A stretch of 64,000 nucleotides of DNA from an uncultured Prevotellaceae bacterium (GCA_937891085.1 CALAEY010000039.1:6352-70351); one strand, 5' to 3'; positions 42,378 through 51,282 are shown, counted from the first letter of the stretch. The notes: generated by a model from the sequence alone, not told the origin. Translations and numbers: made by a program.

Positions 42378-43802
42378 ATGGATGGTATCATAGGTAGAGA
42401 GAATGAGATAGAGAGGCTGAATAAAGCTGTCGATAGTCAGCATGCTGAGTTCGTCGCCTTATATGGGCGTAGGCGTGTTGGCAAGACTTTCTTGATAAAC
42501 CAGCTTTTCTCCAATCGATTTGCTTTTAAGATGACAGGTGTGATAGAAGGTTCGTTAAAAGACCAATTCACTGCTTTTGCCGATGCAATGTCCGATTTTG
42601 GCTTTGATATGTCAGATCAGCCAACGGATTGGATGTCTGCCTTTATCATGCTGAAAAATGCTCTGAAGGATATAGTTGGCAATGGCGAGCGGTGCATAGT
42701 TTTTATCGATGAATTGCCTGCTATGGATGTTGAAAACTCCAATGTGACAGGTGCTATTGGTTATTTCTGGAACAATTGGGCAAGTTTGCAAGACAATATG
42801 CTTCTTATCGTGTGTGGTAGTGCTACCAGCTGGATGATTTCTAATGTCATTGACAGCAAAGGCGGGCTGCATGATCGCATCACTGTAGAAATGCCAGTCC
42901 GTCCGTTTACTCTTCATGAAGTGGAAAACTATTTGGATTCCAGACAATTTCTGTGGGACAGGCAGATGATAGCTCAGGCTTATATGGTATTCGGGGGCAT
43001 CCCCTACTATCTCAGTCTTTTGGATAACACAGAAAGCTTTGTGCAAAATGTAGATCGTTTATTCTTTAGTCGGGCGAGCCAGATGCGCCGTGAGTTCCGT
43101 CGGTTGTTCCATACGCTCTATAAGAAACCGGAGAAGTACATCGAAATTGTAAAAGAGCTTGGTAAAAGTCGGAAAGGGATGACTCGGGGGCAATTGGCCA
43201 AGAGCCTGAAGTGTGACAATAACGGTCATTTGGGCAATCGCCTTGAGGCTCTTGTACATTGTGACCTCGTACGTAGGAATGTGGTACGAGAGAAGGAAAT
43301 AAAACTCAAAGATTCTATTTATCAGCTATGTGATTTTTTCTGCCTTTTTTATCTCACTTTCATTGATCGAGCCGAAGTAGAGGATCAATACTGGTCACAT
43401 CATATCAATACCCCAGAAATAAACACATGGATGGGATTGGCCTATGAGAGACTTTGTATGGCACATATCTCGCAGATAAAGCAGGCTTTACGCATTGATG
43501 CCATTTCTACGCTCAACTACTCATGGCGAAGTAAATATTCCGAACCAGCTGCGCAGATAGATATCATTATAGAGAGGGCAGATCGGATAGTCAATATCTG
43601 TGAAATAAAGTATTCGCAAGATGAATATGATTTAACTAAAGAGGAGTATTATAAAATCTGCCAGAGAAAGAATGCGTTCATAAGAGAAACTGCCCTACGT
43701 CATGTGCCATGGCTCACTATGATTACCACAGAAGGTGTAAAGCGCGGAAAGTATTCAGAGATGATTCAGAGTCAGGTGGTTTTGGATGATCTTTTTCTAT
43801 AA
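42378..43802 (+). CDS. Archaeal-type ATPase with DUF234-like nuclease domain
   Basis: A 474-residue STAND-like P-loop ATPase. IIGRENEIERL at the N-terminus, Walker A GRRRVGKTFLI, Walker B CIVFIDELPAMD and VCGSATSWM are typical of the ATPase family first noted in Archaea. A winged-helix region follows (MTRGQLAKSLKCDNNGHLGNRLEAL). The C-terminal part (AQIDIIIERADRIVNICEIKYS) looks like a PD-(D/E)XK nuclease core, as in DUF234. The function is unknown. It has its own promoter behind two tandem hairpins and is followed by repeat copy D. Confidence 0.88.
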   Translation: MDGIIGRENEIERLNKAVDSQHAEFVALYGRRRVGKTFLINQLFSNRFAFKMTGVIEGSLKDQFTAFADAMSDFGFDMSDQPTDWMSAFIMLKNALKDIVGNGERCIVFIDELPAMDVENSNVTGAIGYFWNNWASLQDNMLLIVCGSATSWMISNVIDSKGGLHDRITVEMPVRPFTLHEVENYLDSRQFLWDRQMIAQAYMVFGGIPYYLSLLDNTESFVQNVDRLFFSRASQMRREFRRLFHTLYKKPEKYIEIVKELGKSRKGMTRGQLAKSLKCDNNGHLGNRLEALVHCDLVRRNVVREKEIKLKDSIYQLCDFFCLFYLTFIDRAEVEDQYWSHHINTPEINTWMGLAYERLCMAHISQIKQALRIDAISTLNYSWRSKYSEPAAQIDIIIERADRIVNICEIKYSQDEYDLTKEEYYKICQRKNAFIRETALRHVPWLTMITTEGVKRGKYSEMIQSQVVLDDLFL

Positions 43803-43936
43803 ATGCAACCTTTTCATGTCATAGTTCTGTTTAAGATTAAGCATCTTTATCTGACTTCCTCATAAAAATCGACTGCCAAAACTGAAAATGGCAGTCGTTT
43901 TTCTGATTTTGGCAGTCCTTTGTCAAAGGTATTATA

Positions 43937-43944
43937 TACATTTG
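43937..43944 (+). promoter_or_regulatory. -7 promoter element in repeat copy D
   Basis: TACATTTG, as in copy A, expected to drive peptide D and lipoprotein D. Confidence 0.55.
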
Positions 43945-44048
43945 CAGCGTCAGCGTGTCTGACATGGCAAGTGTATGGTTACAAGATTTAACATATCTCA
44001 CGGCATTTTTCCTGACATAAAGTTTGGAGAAGTGGCATATTTTGTTAG

Positions 44049-44080
44049 AACGAACGAACGAACGAACGAACGAACGAACG
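44049..44080 (+). repeat. (AACG)8 tetranucleotide tract
   Basis: Eight perfect AACG units with the same flanks as the 12-unit tract at 37311. Confidence 0.95.
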
Positions 44081-44103
44081 TTAGTTCTAAACACAAATGG
44101 CGT

Positions 44104-44187
44104 GCTGCGCAGCAGCATGCGTGACGTGCTTGTGGCACGGCTATCCCCCTGATTAGGGGGTAGGGCCGTGCCACAAGCACGTTTTTT
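44104..44187 (+). terminator. Leader hairpins and terminator-like attenuator D
   Basis: GCTGC-GCA-GCAGC (44104-44116) is followed by an 18-bp perfect stem (44124-44141 with 44165-44182). Its top pairs CCCCCT with AGGGGG, and a T run follows. The architecture matches attenuator A but the stem sequence is different. Confidence 0.8.
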
Positions 44188-44219
44188 GCTATTGAACGAT
44201 GTTTCACTTTTAAACAATA

Positions 44220-44351
44220 ATGCGTATGGAGAAAGACTTTTATGAGGCACCTATGGTGCAAGTGATCGAAATGGAATTGCAGGGCATTTTGGCCGCCAGC
44301 CCTGGCACTGATGGAGAGCGTGGCGGCTATGGAAGTGGCGGAAGCTGGTAA
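44220..44351 (+). CDS. Small Gly-rich peptide, leader-like (peptide D)
   Basis: A 43-residue peptide: MRMEKDFYEAPMVQVIEMEL, then QGILAASPGTDGERGG and a Gly/Ser-rich end (YGSGGSW). The second ATG (44226) is an equally good start. YEAPxVQVIxME is shared with peptide A, while the tail differs. It is followed after 18 bp by lipoprotein D. The function is unknown; see peptide A. Confidence 0.65.
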   Translation: MRMEKDFYEAPMVQVIEMELQGILAASPGTDGERGGYGSGGSW

Positions 44352-44369
44352 ACGATGGAGGATACAGAT

Positions 44370-46064
44370 ATGAAGAAGTTCAAGAACCTTTACACGTTGG
44401 CAGCCCTGCTGATGGCAGGTGCCGCCATTACCGCTTGTACGAGCGATGACCTTGCAGATGAGGCTTTGGCTCCGCAGCAAGGAAAGACCTACACGCTGAG
44501 CGTGAATGCTACAAAGGGCGCAGATACCCGTGCTTTGACAGAAAACGCGACTGATGGCAGCTTGACAGCCGCCTGGAATGCCGATGACGAGGTGACGGTC
44601 TATAAGGGTGAAACGGAAGTGGGCACCCTGAAGCCTACGGCAGCAGAAGCCACTAAACTGCAAGGCGAGGTGACTGGCGTTGCAGAGAATGATGAGCTGA
44701 CCTTGAAGTTCCAGGCCGATGCCGACTACACTTCTCAGGAGGGCACGTTGGAATACATCGACCAGCATTGCAGCGCTGCCGTAGCCACGGTGACAGTGAC
44801 GGAGATAGTGGGCGATGCCGTGACTACCAGCGATGCCACCTTCGAGAACCAGCAGAGCATCACGAAGTTCACGTTCTCTGAAACGGTGAGCAAAGTGATT
44901 ATCAGTGGCGGGGTACAGGAAATCACCGTGACTCCAACCCAGGCTACTGCGACACTCTACGTTGCCATGCCAGCCACCGATGAAAGTACGGACTATATTT
45001 TCTCTGCCACTGTAGATGGCGCCACCTACTTGGGAAAGAAAGGTGTTAAGTTGGACAATGGCAAGTTCTACACTGCTATCATCGGCTTGACCTCACAGAC
45101 AGAATATACCGACCTCAGTGCCGAGGAAACCGCCAACACCTACATGGTAACTATGGCTGGCAAGTATAAGTTCAAAGCCACAGTGAAGGGAAATGGTGGC
45201 ATCGACCCTCTCACGGGTACTACTGCTACGACCATCGACAAGAGCAGCATAGAAGGCGTGAAGGTGCTTTGGGAACTGAAGGAGCAAGGCCTTGCCATAA
45301 AGCATGACGGTACTTCCTACGACATTTTCTATTCTGATGGCTATGTATATTTCTCTACACCAGATGAACTTACTTCAGGCGACTGCTATGTGGCAGTTTA
45401 TGACAGCGAAGACACCATCCTCTGGAGCTGGTTGATTTGGGCAACGGTAACACCTGAGACAACGACGTATGAGGAACTGGGCATTATGGATCGCAACATC
45501 GGCGCATTGAATGTGAATAGCGATACTTATAAAGCAGGTTTCCTTTATCAATGGGGGCGTAAAGATCCCTTCCCAGCCGGAACGTTTTTTCGCCAACCTA
45601 CACAGTATGTTTTTGTACCAGCCCGAACAACGGCCTTAGGATATGAAGAGGACAATGATGGATTTACGATGGCTTATTCGGTGGCTCATCCAACTACGCA
45701 ATTAGGCCCTGCTTCAGCTTGTTGGTTGGTAGAATCGGAATTCACCGTCAATCTCTGGCTGTCATCAACGGGAACAAAAACCATCTACGACCCATGTCCC
45801 GCAGGCTGGCGCATTCCTACAAAAGACGAGATTAGCAAGGTATGGAGTTCCGGAGTAACATTACCTGGTGGCGGATCTGCAGCTGGTAATAGTAGGTTTG
45901 AGGGTTATTGCAATGGTGGAACACCGTATTATTGGACAAGTACAGCTGAGAGTAGAACTGATGCATGGTGCTGCCAAAGCGGAACACTTAAAACGGCCAA
46001 CGGCAATTATTATCCTGACTGGCGACTTTCGTCAGCCATGTCTATCCGCCCAGTAAAAGAATGA
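44370..46064 (+). CDS. Surface lipoprotein with FISUMP C-terminus (lipoprotein D)
   Basis: A 564-residue lipoprotein; the ATG at 44370 (MKKFKNLYTLAALLMAGAA) gives the lipobox ITAC. The N-terminal half resembles fimbrillin-like sandwich domains (GADTRALTENATDGSLTAAW, then alternating strands). A middle segment contains a WELKEQG and a DIFYSDGYVYF block. The C-terminal FISUMP-type domain includes GIMDRNIGALN, YDPCPAGWRIPTKDEISKVW, YYWTSTAES and IRPVK. It shares layout but little sequence with lipoprotein A. A hairpin terminator follows. Confidence 0.75.
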   Translation: MKKFKNLYTLAALLMAGAAITACTSDDLADEALAPQQGKTYTLSVNATKGADTRALTENATDGSLTAAWNADDEVTVYKGETEVGTLKPTAAEATKLQGEVTGVAENDELTLKFQADADYTSQEGTLEYIDQHCSAAVATVTVTEIVGDAVTTSDATFENQQSITKFTFSETVSKVIISGGVQEITVTPTQATATLYVAMPATDESTDYIFSATVDGATYLGKKGVKLDNGKFYTAIIGLTSQTEYTDLSAEETANTYMVTMAGKYKFKATVKGNGGIDPLTGTTATTIDKSSIEGVKVLWELKEQGLAIKHDGTSYDIFYSDGYVYFSTPDELTSGDCYVAVYDSEDTILWSWLIWATVTPETTTYEELGIMDRNIGALNVNSDTYKAGFLYQWGRKDPFPAGTFFRQPTQYVFVPARTTALGYEEDNDGFTMAYSVAHPTTQLGPASACWLVESEFTVNLWLSSTGTKTIYDPCPAGWRIPTKDEISKVWSSGVTLPGGGSAAGNSRFEGYCNGGTPYYWTSTAESRTDAWCCQSGTLKTANGNYYPDWRLSSAMSIRPVKE

Positions 46065-46109
46065 TAAGACTTCAGCTATCTCAGAATAATAGGGTTATTT
46101 TATCATTTG

Positions 46110-46155
46110 CCGCCGATATGTCATATCACAGCTTGTTGATATGGTATATCGGCGG
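46110..46155. terminator. Bidirectional terminator between lipoprotein D and GH92
   Basis: CCGCCGATAT (46110-46119) pairs with ATATCGGCGG (46146-46155), and CATATC with GATATG inside. The phrase TTGATATGGTATATCG is repeated at 46136 and 46159. The two genes are convergent. Confidence 0.65.
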
Positions 46156-46175
46156 TTCTTGATATGGTATATCGT

Positions 46176-48482
46176 TTATTCCTCCGAGAGCGAGTAGGGG
46201 CGGGCATCCTTCTGGGTGCCTCGTTCCTTGTTTGGCGTGGATGCTAAGGAGAACTGGATCTGCGCGCCAGCTTTTAGGTCGGCTTGGCGGAAGAAGTTCT
46301 TATCCCACGCAGAGCCATTCAGAGTGATGCCTTGCACGAAGCAGTTGTCACGGCTGTTCTCTGGGGCAGAGATGCGCACTTCCTGACCATCGGGCATGGT
46401 GATGAGGGCCTCACGGAAGAGTGGGGTGCCAATGGCATACTCACCGCTGGCAGGACAAACGGGATAGAATCCAAGGGCGGAGAAGACATACCATGCAGAG
46501 GTCTGCCCATTGTCCTCATCGCCACAATAACCATCGGGATCAGCGGTGTAGAAACGCTGCATCACCTCACGGATATGGGCCTGTGCCTTCCAAGGCTCTC
46601 CACTCCAATCATAGAGGTAGATCATGTGCTGTATGGGCTGGTTGCCATGGGCGTAGTTGCCCATGTTCATGATCTGCATCTCGCGGATCTCATGAATCAC
46701 GGAGCCATAGTAGCTCTCATCAAACAGAGGCGGAATGGTGAAAACGGAATCCAGCATCTGGTTGAAGGATGCCTCACCACCCATAAGGCTGATAAGACCT
46801 GCAGGGTCGTGGAAGACCGACCAAGTGTAGTGCAGACTGTTGCCCTCAGTGAAATCGCCTCCCCACTTCAGAGGGTTGAAAGGCAGATGGAAGGTGCCAT
46901 CTTCATTGCGGCCCACCATCAGACGATAGTCGGCATGGTAGAGGTTCTGGTAGTTCGTTGCTGCTTTCTTATAAGGGGCAAGCTCAGCCTCACTCTTGCC
47001 AAGGGCCTTTCCGAAGGTGTAGATGCACCAATCATCGTAAGCATATTCCAAGGTGCGGGCGGCACTCTCGCGAATGCCTACATTGGCAGGTACATAGCCC
47101 AGAGAGTCATAATACTGATAGCCCTTACGACCAGTAGAGCCGATAGTGGGGTGCTCGTTGTGTGCCCCATGGGTCACGGCTTGCCACAGCGTTTCTGCAT
47201 CATAGCCCTGTACGCCACTCAGATAGGCATCAGCCACTACAGAGGCAGAGTTATTGCCCACCATGCAGTCGCGATGTCCAGGACTGGCCCATTCAGGCAG
47301 GAATCCACTCTCCTTGTAGGCATTCGCCAGTCCTTCCTGTATCTTGGCACTCTGGTCGGGATAGATGAGGTTCAGCAATGGCAGCAGGCATCGGAAGGTG
47401 TCCCAGAAGCCCGTGTCTGTGAAGAGATAGCCCTCGGCAATCTGTCCGTTGTAAGGGCTGTAGTGCAGTCGTCTGCCGTTGGCATCGATTTCAGAGAGGT
47501 CGCGTGGGAAGAGCAGCACCCGATAGAGGCAGGAGTAGAAGGTGCGTAGGTCTCTGTCGTTGCTATCAGTTCCGATGCGGATGCGTCCTAAGACCTCGTT
47601 CCAGCGATCACGACCAGCTTGCTTCAGACCGTCGAACGTCTGTCCAATCACCTCTTGCAAGTTTTGCTCGGCTTGTTCCAAACTGATGAATGACGAAGCC
47701 ACTTGCAGCTGCACTTGTTGTCCTTTTGACGTAGGGAAGCCCACCAGTGCCTGCGCATGGTTTCCATGTGCCTCGAGGGCTTCACTTTCATGACCGTCTT
47801 CAGCGGTAAGCCAGTAGCTGAAAGGCGTGTCGCTCAGGATGACGAACCAGTTCTTGAAGTTGGGCATCACCCCACCGTGATTCTTTGTGGTGTAGCCCAC
47901 TATCTTGTTTTCCTCGGGAATCAGTTTCACGTAGGAGCCCCCATCATAGGCATCCACCACAAGGTAGGAGAGCTCACGCTCAGGGTAGGTGAGGCGGAAG
48001 GCAGCGGCATGCTCCGTAGGAGTCAGCTCGGCTGTGACATCATGATCGGCCAGATAGACGCTATAATAATAAGGAGTGGCGGTCTCAGCCTTGTGGGAGA
48101 ACCAACTGGCACGCTCGTCCTCGTTCATCACAGCCTCTGTGGTAACGGGCATCAGGGAGAACTCACCATAGTCGTTGATCCACGGACTGGGTTGGTGCGT
48201 CTGTTTCAGACCTCTGATGTGGGTGGCGTTGTAGGTATATTGCCAGCCATCGCCATTGCGCCCAGTCTGTGGGGTCCAGAAGTTCATGCCCCACGGCATG
48301 CCCGTAGCGGGATAGGTATTTCCCGTTGACACCTGATAGGTACTGGCGGTGCCAACCAACGTGCTGACGTAATCCACAGGATGCTCCGCATAGGTCATCG
48401 CCTGTTTGGTTTCTTTCTTGCATGAAACAGCCAGCAGGCTGATAAGTGCCAATAGTAGTATAGTCTTCTGTTTTTTCTTCAT
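46176..48482 (-). CDS. GH92 family alpha-mannosidase, lipoprotein
   Basis: A 768-residue glycoside hydrolase of family GH92, calcium-dependent exo-alpha-mannosidases that trim N-glycan or yeast mannan mannose. The signal peptide has a lipobox (LAVSC), so it is probably an outer-membrane lipoprotein. Family blocks include VDYVSTLVGT, GNTYPATGMPWGMNFW, LFTDTGFWDTFRC, YHEIREM-type catalytic-Glu segment (VIHEIREMQIMNMGNYAHGNQP) and GYCGDEDNGQTSAWYVFSALGFYP. It follows the TonB receptor gene by 21 bp and probably shares its transcript. Confidence 0.95.
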   Translation of the reverse strand: MKKKQKTILLLALISLLAVSCKKETKQAMTYAEHPVDYVSTLVGTASTYQVSTGNTYPATGMPWGMNFWTPQTGRNGDGWQYTYNATHIRGLKQTHQPSPWINDYGEFSLMPVTTEAVMNEDERASWFSHKAETATPYYYSVYLADHDVTAELTPTEHAAAFRLTYPERELSYLVVDAYDGGSYVKLIPEENKIVGYTTKNHGGVMPNFKNWFVILSDTPFSYWLTAEDGHESEALEAHGNHAQALVGFPTSKGQQVQLQVASSFISLEQAEQNLQEVIGQTFDGLKQAGRDRWNEVLGRIRIGTDSNDRDLRTFYSCLYRVLLFPRDLSEIDANGRRLHYSPYNGQIAEGYLFTDTGFWDTFRCLLPLLNLIYPDQSAKIQEGLANAYKESGFLPEWASPGHRDCMVGNNSASVVADAYLSGVQGYDAETLWQAVTHGAHNEHPTIGSTGRKGYQYYDSLGYVPANVGIRESAARTLEYAYDDWCIYTFGKALGKSEAELAPYKKAATNYQNLYHADYRLMVGRNEDGTFHLPFNPLKWGGDFTEGNSLHYTWSVFHDPAGLISLMGGEASFNQMLDSVFTIPPLFDESYYGSVIHEIREMQIMNMGNYAHGNQPIQHMIYLYDWSGEPWKAQAHIREVMQRFYTADPDGYCGDEDNGQTSAWYVFSALGFYPVCPASGEYAIGTPLFREALITMPDGQEVRISAPENSRDNCFVQGITLNGSAWDKNFFRQADLKAGAQIQFSLASTPNKERGTQKDARPYSLSEE

Positions 48483-48503
48483 ATTGGTTTTTTATTGAAT
48501 GGT

Positions 48504-50753
48504 TCAAAACTTGAGGCTGGTAGTCAGTTCCACGGTGAAGGGACGGATATACGTTCCCGACATCAGGTAGTGGTTCTGATAACCACTCACATCCGTTGCC
48601 AAGTCGGCTGCAGCGATGCTGCCACTGGCTCCCTTCTGATTGAGGATGTTGATGACGTTCAGCGAGAAACTCACATGCTTGTTGTAGGTATAGTCCACCC
48701 CACCGAAAGTCTCCCAACGGCCCTTGAAATAGAGCGTATTGGTGCGGTTGATGTACTGCTTGCTCTGGTAACGGAAACTGAGCCAAAATCGCCAGTCGCC
48801 TGTCTGATAGGAGGGGTCGAGTTCTGCTATTACTTTCGACATGGCTATCACATTCTTGTTGTTGAAATCGTACAACTGACCAGGACCGTCCTTGAAAACG
48901 GGCTGGAAGGTGAAGTTCTTGTACTTTGGGTTTTGCAGTGTCAGTAATCCGTGGAAGCTGAAACCCTTGAATGGAGTCACCACGGCATCATTAGTCCATC
49001 CCATGGTAGCTACATCGTTTACGATGGGCAGGATGATGGTTTCACTTTGGTCGTTGGGGTTGGTGAACTGTTCGCGGAACTTATACTTGGTCTGGTTGAT
49101 GTAGGTGAGCTGCGAGGTGAGTTGCATCCATGCATTGTTCCAGAAGATGCCTCCTTTGGCCATGTTTACGTTGATGGGATCCATCTGCGGCATGTAGGGG
49201 CCTGCATAGTCTTGCAGGTTGGGACGCTGTTTTACATACACATATTCGCCCACCAGTCCGAAGCCTTTCAAGAGGGTGTAACGGCCGTTGAAGGTAAAGC
49301 CGGGGTTCAGCCAGTCGTAGGTGCCAAAGCGGTTGCGATGTGCCTGTTTCAGGCTGAATCCATAAGTACGGTCATTGGTGGTATCGATGCTTTGTCCTAC
49401 ATCCGTAAAGGCCAGTGCTGCATTGCCTTGCTGCCGCATCCATTCCATACGCACGCCCATGGACACCCAGAGGTGGTCGGTAATATCCCAATCGTCGGAA
49501 GCAAAGAGTGCCAGACGGTTCTCGTGACCGTCGTAGTATTCGCTGCCTGTATTATAGTCGGTCCCTTCTTGTCCGTCTTTTAGCAGGCGACGTGGCGATG
49601 CCTTTGCTTCGTGGGCATACACTCCTGTATTGGTATATATGCCAGCACGGTTCCACCACTCGTTCAGTCCCAAGCGCCAATTATGATTCTGGTTGCTGCT
49701 CTTGCCCGTCAGTTCGGCAGTGGTCATCCAACTACGTTCGAAACCCTCGAAATAGAGCATGTAGCGGTTCTGAACGTATCCGCTGTAAGGCGTGCCGTCA
49801 TCGTAAGCATAGCCATCGGTGGGAGAAGCTTGGAAGATGCCTGCCAACTTCATCATCGTGGTGTTGTCTTTGGCACTCTTGAATTTGCTGCTTAGAGCCA
49901 GTTTTATGCCATTGTTGAATTGATATTCAAGTGTAAAGGTCAGATGGTGGTTGTCGATGGTGTTGGCATCCTCCAGGGTCTTGCGTGTCATCTGTCCGTT
50001 CTTCATGCTAACGTAGTTGATATATTGGAAATCGGGTAACAGTTGATCGCGTCCCAAGTCGAAATTATCGTACTTGTCTACGCTACCATCCTTGCCGTTG
50101 AAATAGAAAAGACCGTAGTTGTCGGAAATGGCTGTATAGCGTGCAAACTTATAGTTAAGTCCTATCTTTCCTCGCCCTTCAGCGAAGGTTTTGGTGATGT
50201 TGGCCTTGTAGATGTGCATCTGATCCTGGATAGGCATGGCATCCAGATGGTTGCTCCCAGGGTCGAAACCTTGGTAGGTTCCGATGGAGTAGGTCCATCC
50301 GTGCCCAAATGGGGAGGCAATGCTGGCATCCACCACTTGCTTGCCATAAATATTTGTGGTGTAGTTCACCAATCCTTGGAAATTGTCGGGATTGGAAAGG
50401 CTGCTACTGTTCAGCACATAGGTACATTTACCATACTGCAAAGTGCTCTCGCTCAGCGATAGCAGGCTCTGTCCACTATAGCTGGCCCCTCCTCGCCAGG
50501 AGTAGTAGGGATAGTCGGGCCAGAAAAGGTAGCTGTTGGGCGTGCCATCCTCAAATATGTCCACGGCTTCACCGTCGGGCAGTCCGATGGAAATCTGGCG
50601 GGGCTGGTTGTCACTCGATGCGTTGAGCATCACGTTGCGGTTCTTCTCTTCCTTGGTCGAAGGGATGGAGTCGCGCCTAATAGTGTCTTGTGCCGAGAGG
50701 CGGTTAGCGAAAAGGCATAAACCTACAAGGACGACAAACTGACATGTTTTCAT
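48504..50753 (-). CDS. TonB-dependent receptor-like outer-membrane protein
   Basis: A 749-residue outer-membrane protein with signal peptide (VVLVGLCLFANRLSAQ). The N-terminal region (NVMLNASSDNQPRQISIGLPDGEAVDIFEDGTP) is a short plug-like domain, followed by a long beta-barrel ending in Phe (TTSLKF). No carboxypeptidase-like N-terminal extension and no SusD partner are present, so it is not a classical SusCD system. The adjacent GH92 enzyme suggests uptake of mannose-containing glycan products, but siderophore or other ligands are possible. Confidence 0.85.
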   Translation of the reverse strand: MKTCQFVVLVGLCLFANRLSAQDTIRRDSIPSTKEEKNRNVMLNASSDNQPRQISIGLPDGEAVDIFEDGTPNSYLFWPDYPYYSWRGGASYSGQSLLSLSESTLQYGKCTYVLNSSSLSNPDNFQGLVNYTTNIYGKQVVDASIASPFGHGWTYSIGTYQGFDPGSNHLDAMPIQDQMHIYKANITKTFAEGRGKIGLNYKFARYTAISDNYGLFYFNGKDGSVDKYDNFDLGRDQLLPDFQYINYVSMKNGQMTRKTLEDANTIDNHHLTFTLEYQFNNGIKLALSSKFKSAKDNTTMMKLAGIFQASPTDGYAYDDGTPYSGYVQNRYMLYFEGFERSWMTTAELTGKSSNQNHNWRLGLNEWWNRAGIYTNTGVYAHEAKASPRRLLKDGQEGTDYNTGSEYYDGHENRLALFASDDWDITDHLWVSMGVRMEWMRQQGNAALAFTDVGQSIDTTNDRTYGFSLKQAHRNRFGTYDWLNPGFTFNGRYTLLKGFGLVGEYVYVKQRPNLQDYAGPYMPQMDPINVNMAKGGIFWNNAWMQLTSQLTYINQTKYKFREQFTNPNDQSETIILPIVNDVATMGWTNDAVVTPFKGFSFHGLLTLQNPKYKNFTFQPVFKDGPGQLYDFNNKNVIAMSKVIAELDPSYQTGDWRFWLSFRYQSKQYINRTNTLYFKGRWETFGGVDYTYNKHVSFSLNVINILNQKGASGSIAAADLATDVSGYQNHYLMSGTYIRPFTVELTTSLKF

Positions 50754-50791
50754 ATATCTATGGTCTTAATGGTTACAATGTATAATTATTG

Positions 50792-51274
50792 TTAGGCCAA
50801 CTTGCTTTTACCAGCAAATTCCGTGAAATCTATCCGGATGATTTCTACCCTGCCCAAGGCTCGTTCGGCATATTTGTAGCCTGCTTCTTGAAAGTTGGGC
50901 GAAAGCTTGTCCACCAGCAGATGCAGCGCATGCAGCTTTTCCTCATCAGATAGCCCTACATGCGCATGGCCTTTCAGCACTACGCTTTCGCGCTCTGTAG
51001 AGAACTTGTTGGGCAATAGGTGTACGTGGCCGATGATGCAAAACGACACCTTCGGATGCAGGCGGATGCTCCGCAGTTTCTTCCCTTCTGTAGCACAGTG
51101 GATATAGATGCTTTCCTGTCCATCCCATACATAGTTCACAGGAATGCCATAAGGCAACCCGTCTTCATCTATCATCGAGAGAATCCCATACTCGCATTGC
51201 TGAAGCAGCTCAAGCGCCCGATGCTCGTCCATCAGGCGGTCTTTCCGGCGGATATCATCTGTCTTGTATTCCAT
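50792..51274 (-). CDS. Pyridoxamine 5'-phosphate oxidase-like flavoprotein (NimA-like)
   Basis: A 160-residue split-barrel FMN protein. MDEHRALELLQQCEYGILSMIDEDGLPYGIPVNYVWDG is the characteristic N-terminal part, and SIYIHCATEGKKLRSIRLHPKVSFCIIG carries the flavin phosphate region. This group includes Nim nitroimidazole-reductase relatives, but family membership does not establish drug resistance. It lies 8 bp after the VOC-family gene and probably shares its transcript. Confidence 0.87.
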   Translation of the reverse strand: MEYKTDDIRRKDRLMDEHRALELLQQCEYGILSMIDEDGLPYGIPVNYVWDGQESIYIHCATEGKKLRSIRLHPKVSFCIIGHVHLLPNKFSTERESVVLKGHAHVGLSDEEKLHALHLLVDKLSPNFQEAGYKYAERALGRVEIIRIDFTEFAGKSKLA

Positions 51275-51282
51275 GCTATCGA

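Larger units (their letters stand above)
43864..44092 (+). repeat. Accessory-island repeat, copy D (full)
   Basis: Same order as copy A: terminator stem CGACTGCCA/TGGCAGTCG with T5, alternative arm TTTTGGCAGTC, TACATTTG (43937-43944), hairpin GTCAG-CGTGT-CTGAC, (AACG)8 (44049-44080) and CGTTAGTTCTAA. It is nearly identical to copy A although 6.7 kb away. Confidence 0.88.

Noticed and set aside
35446..46064. Integrative or conjugative mobile element
   Set aside because: No integrase, transposase, relaxase or tRNA attachment site is visible; only repeats and cargo genes.
46284..47549. A 421-codon plus-strand frame opposite the GH92 gene, and similar long antisense frames opposite uxuA, uxaC, cobQ and ansA
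   Set aside because: Antisense shadows caused by high codon bias; the sense genes have clear family motifs.
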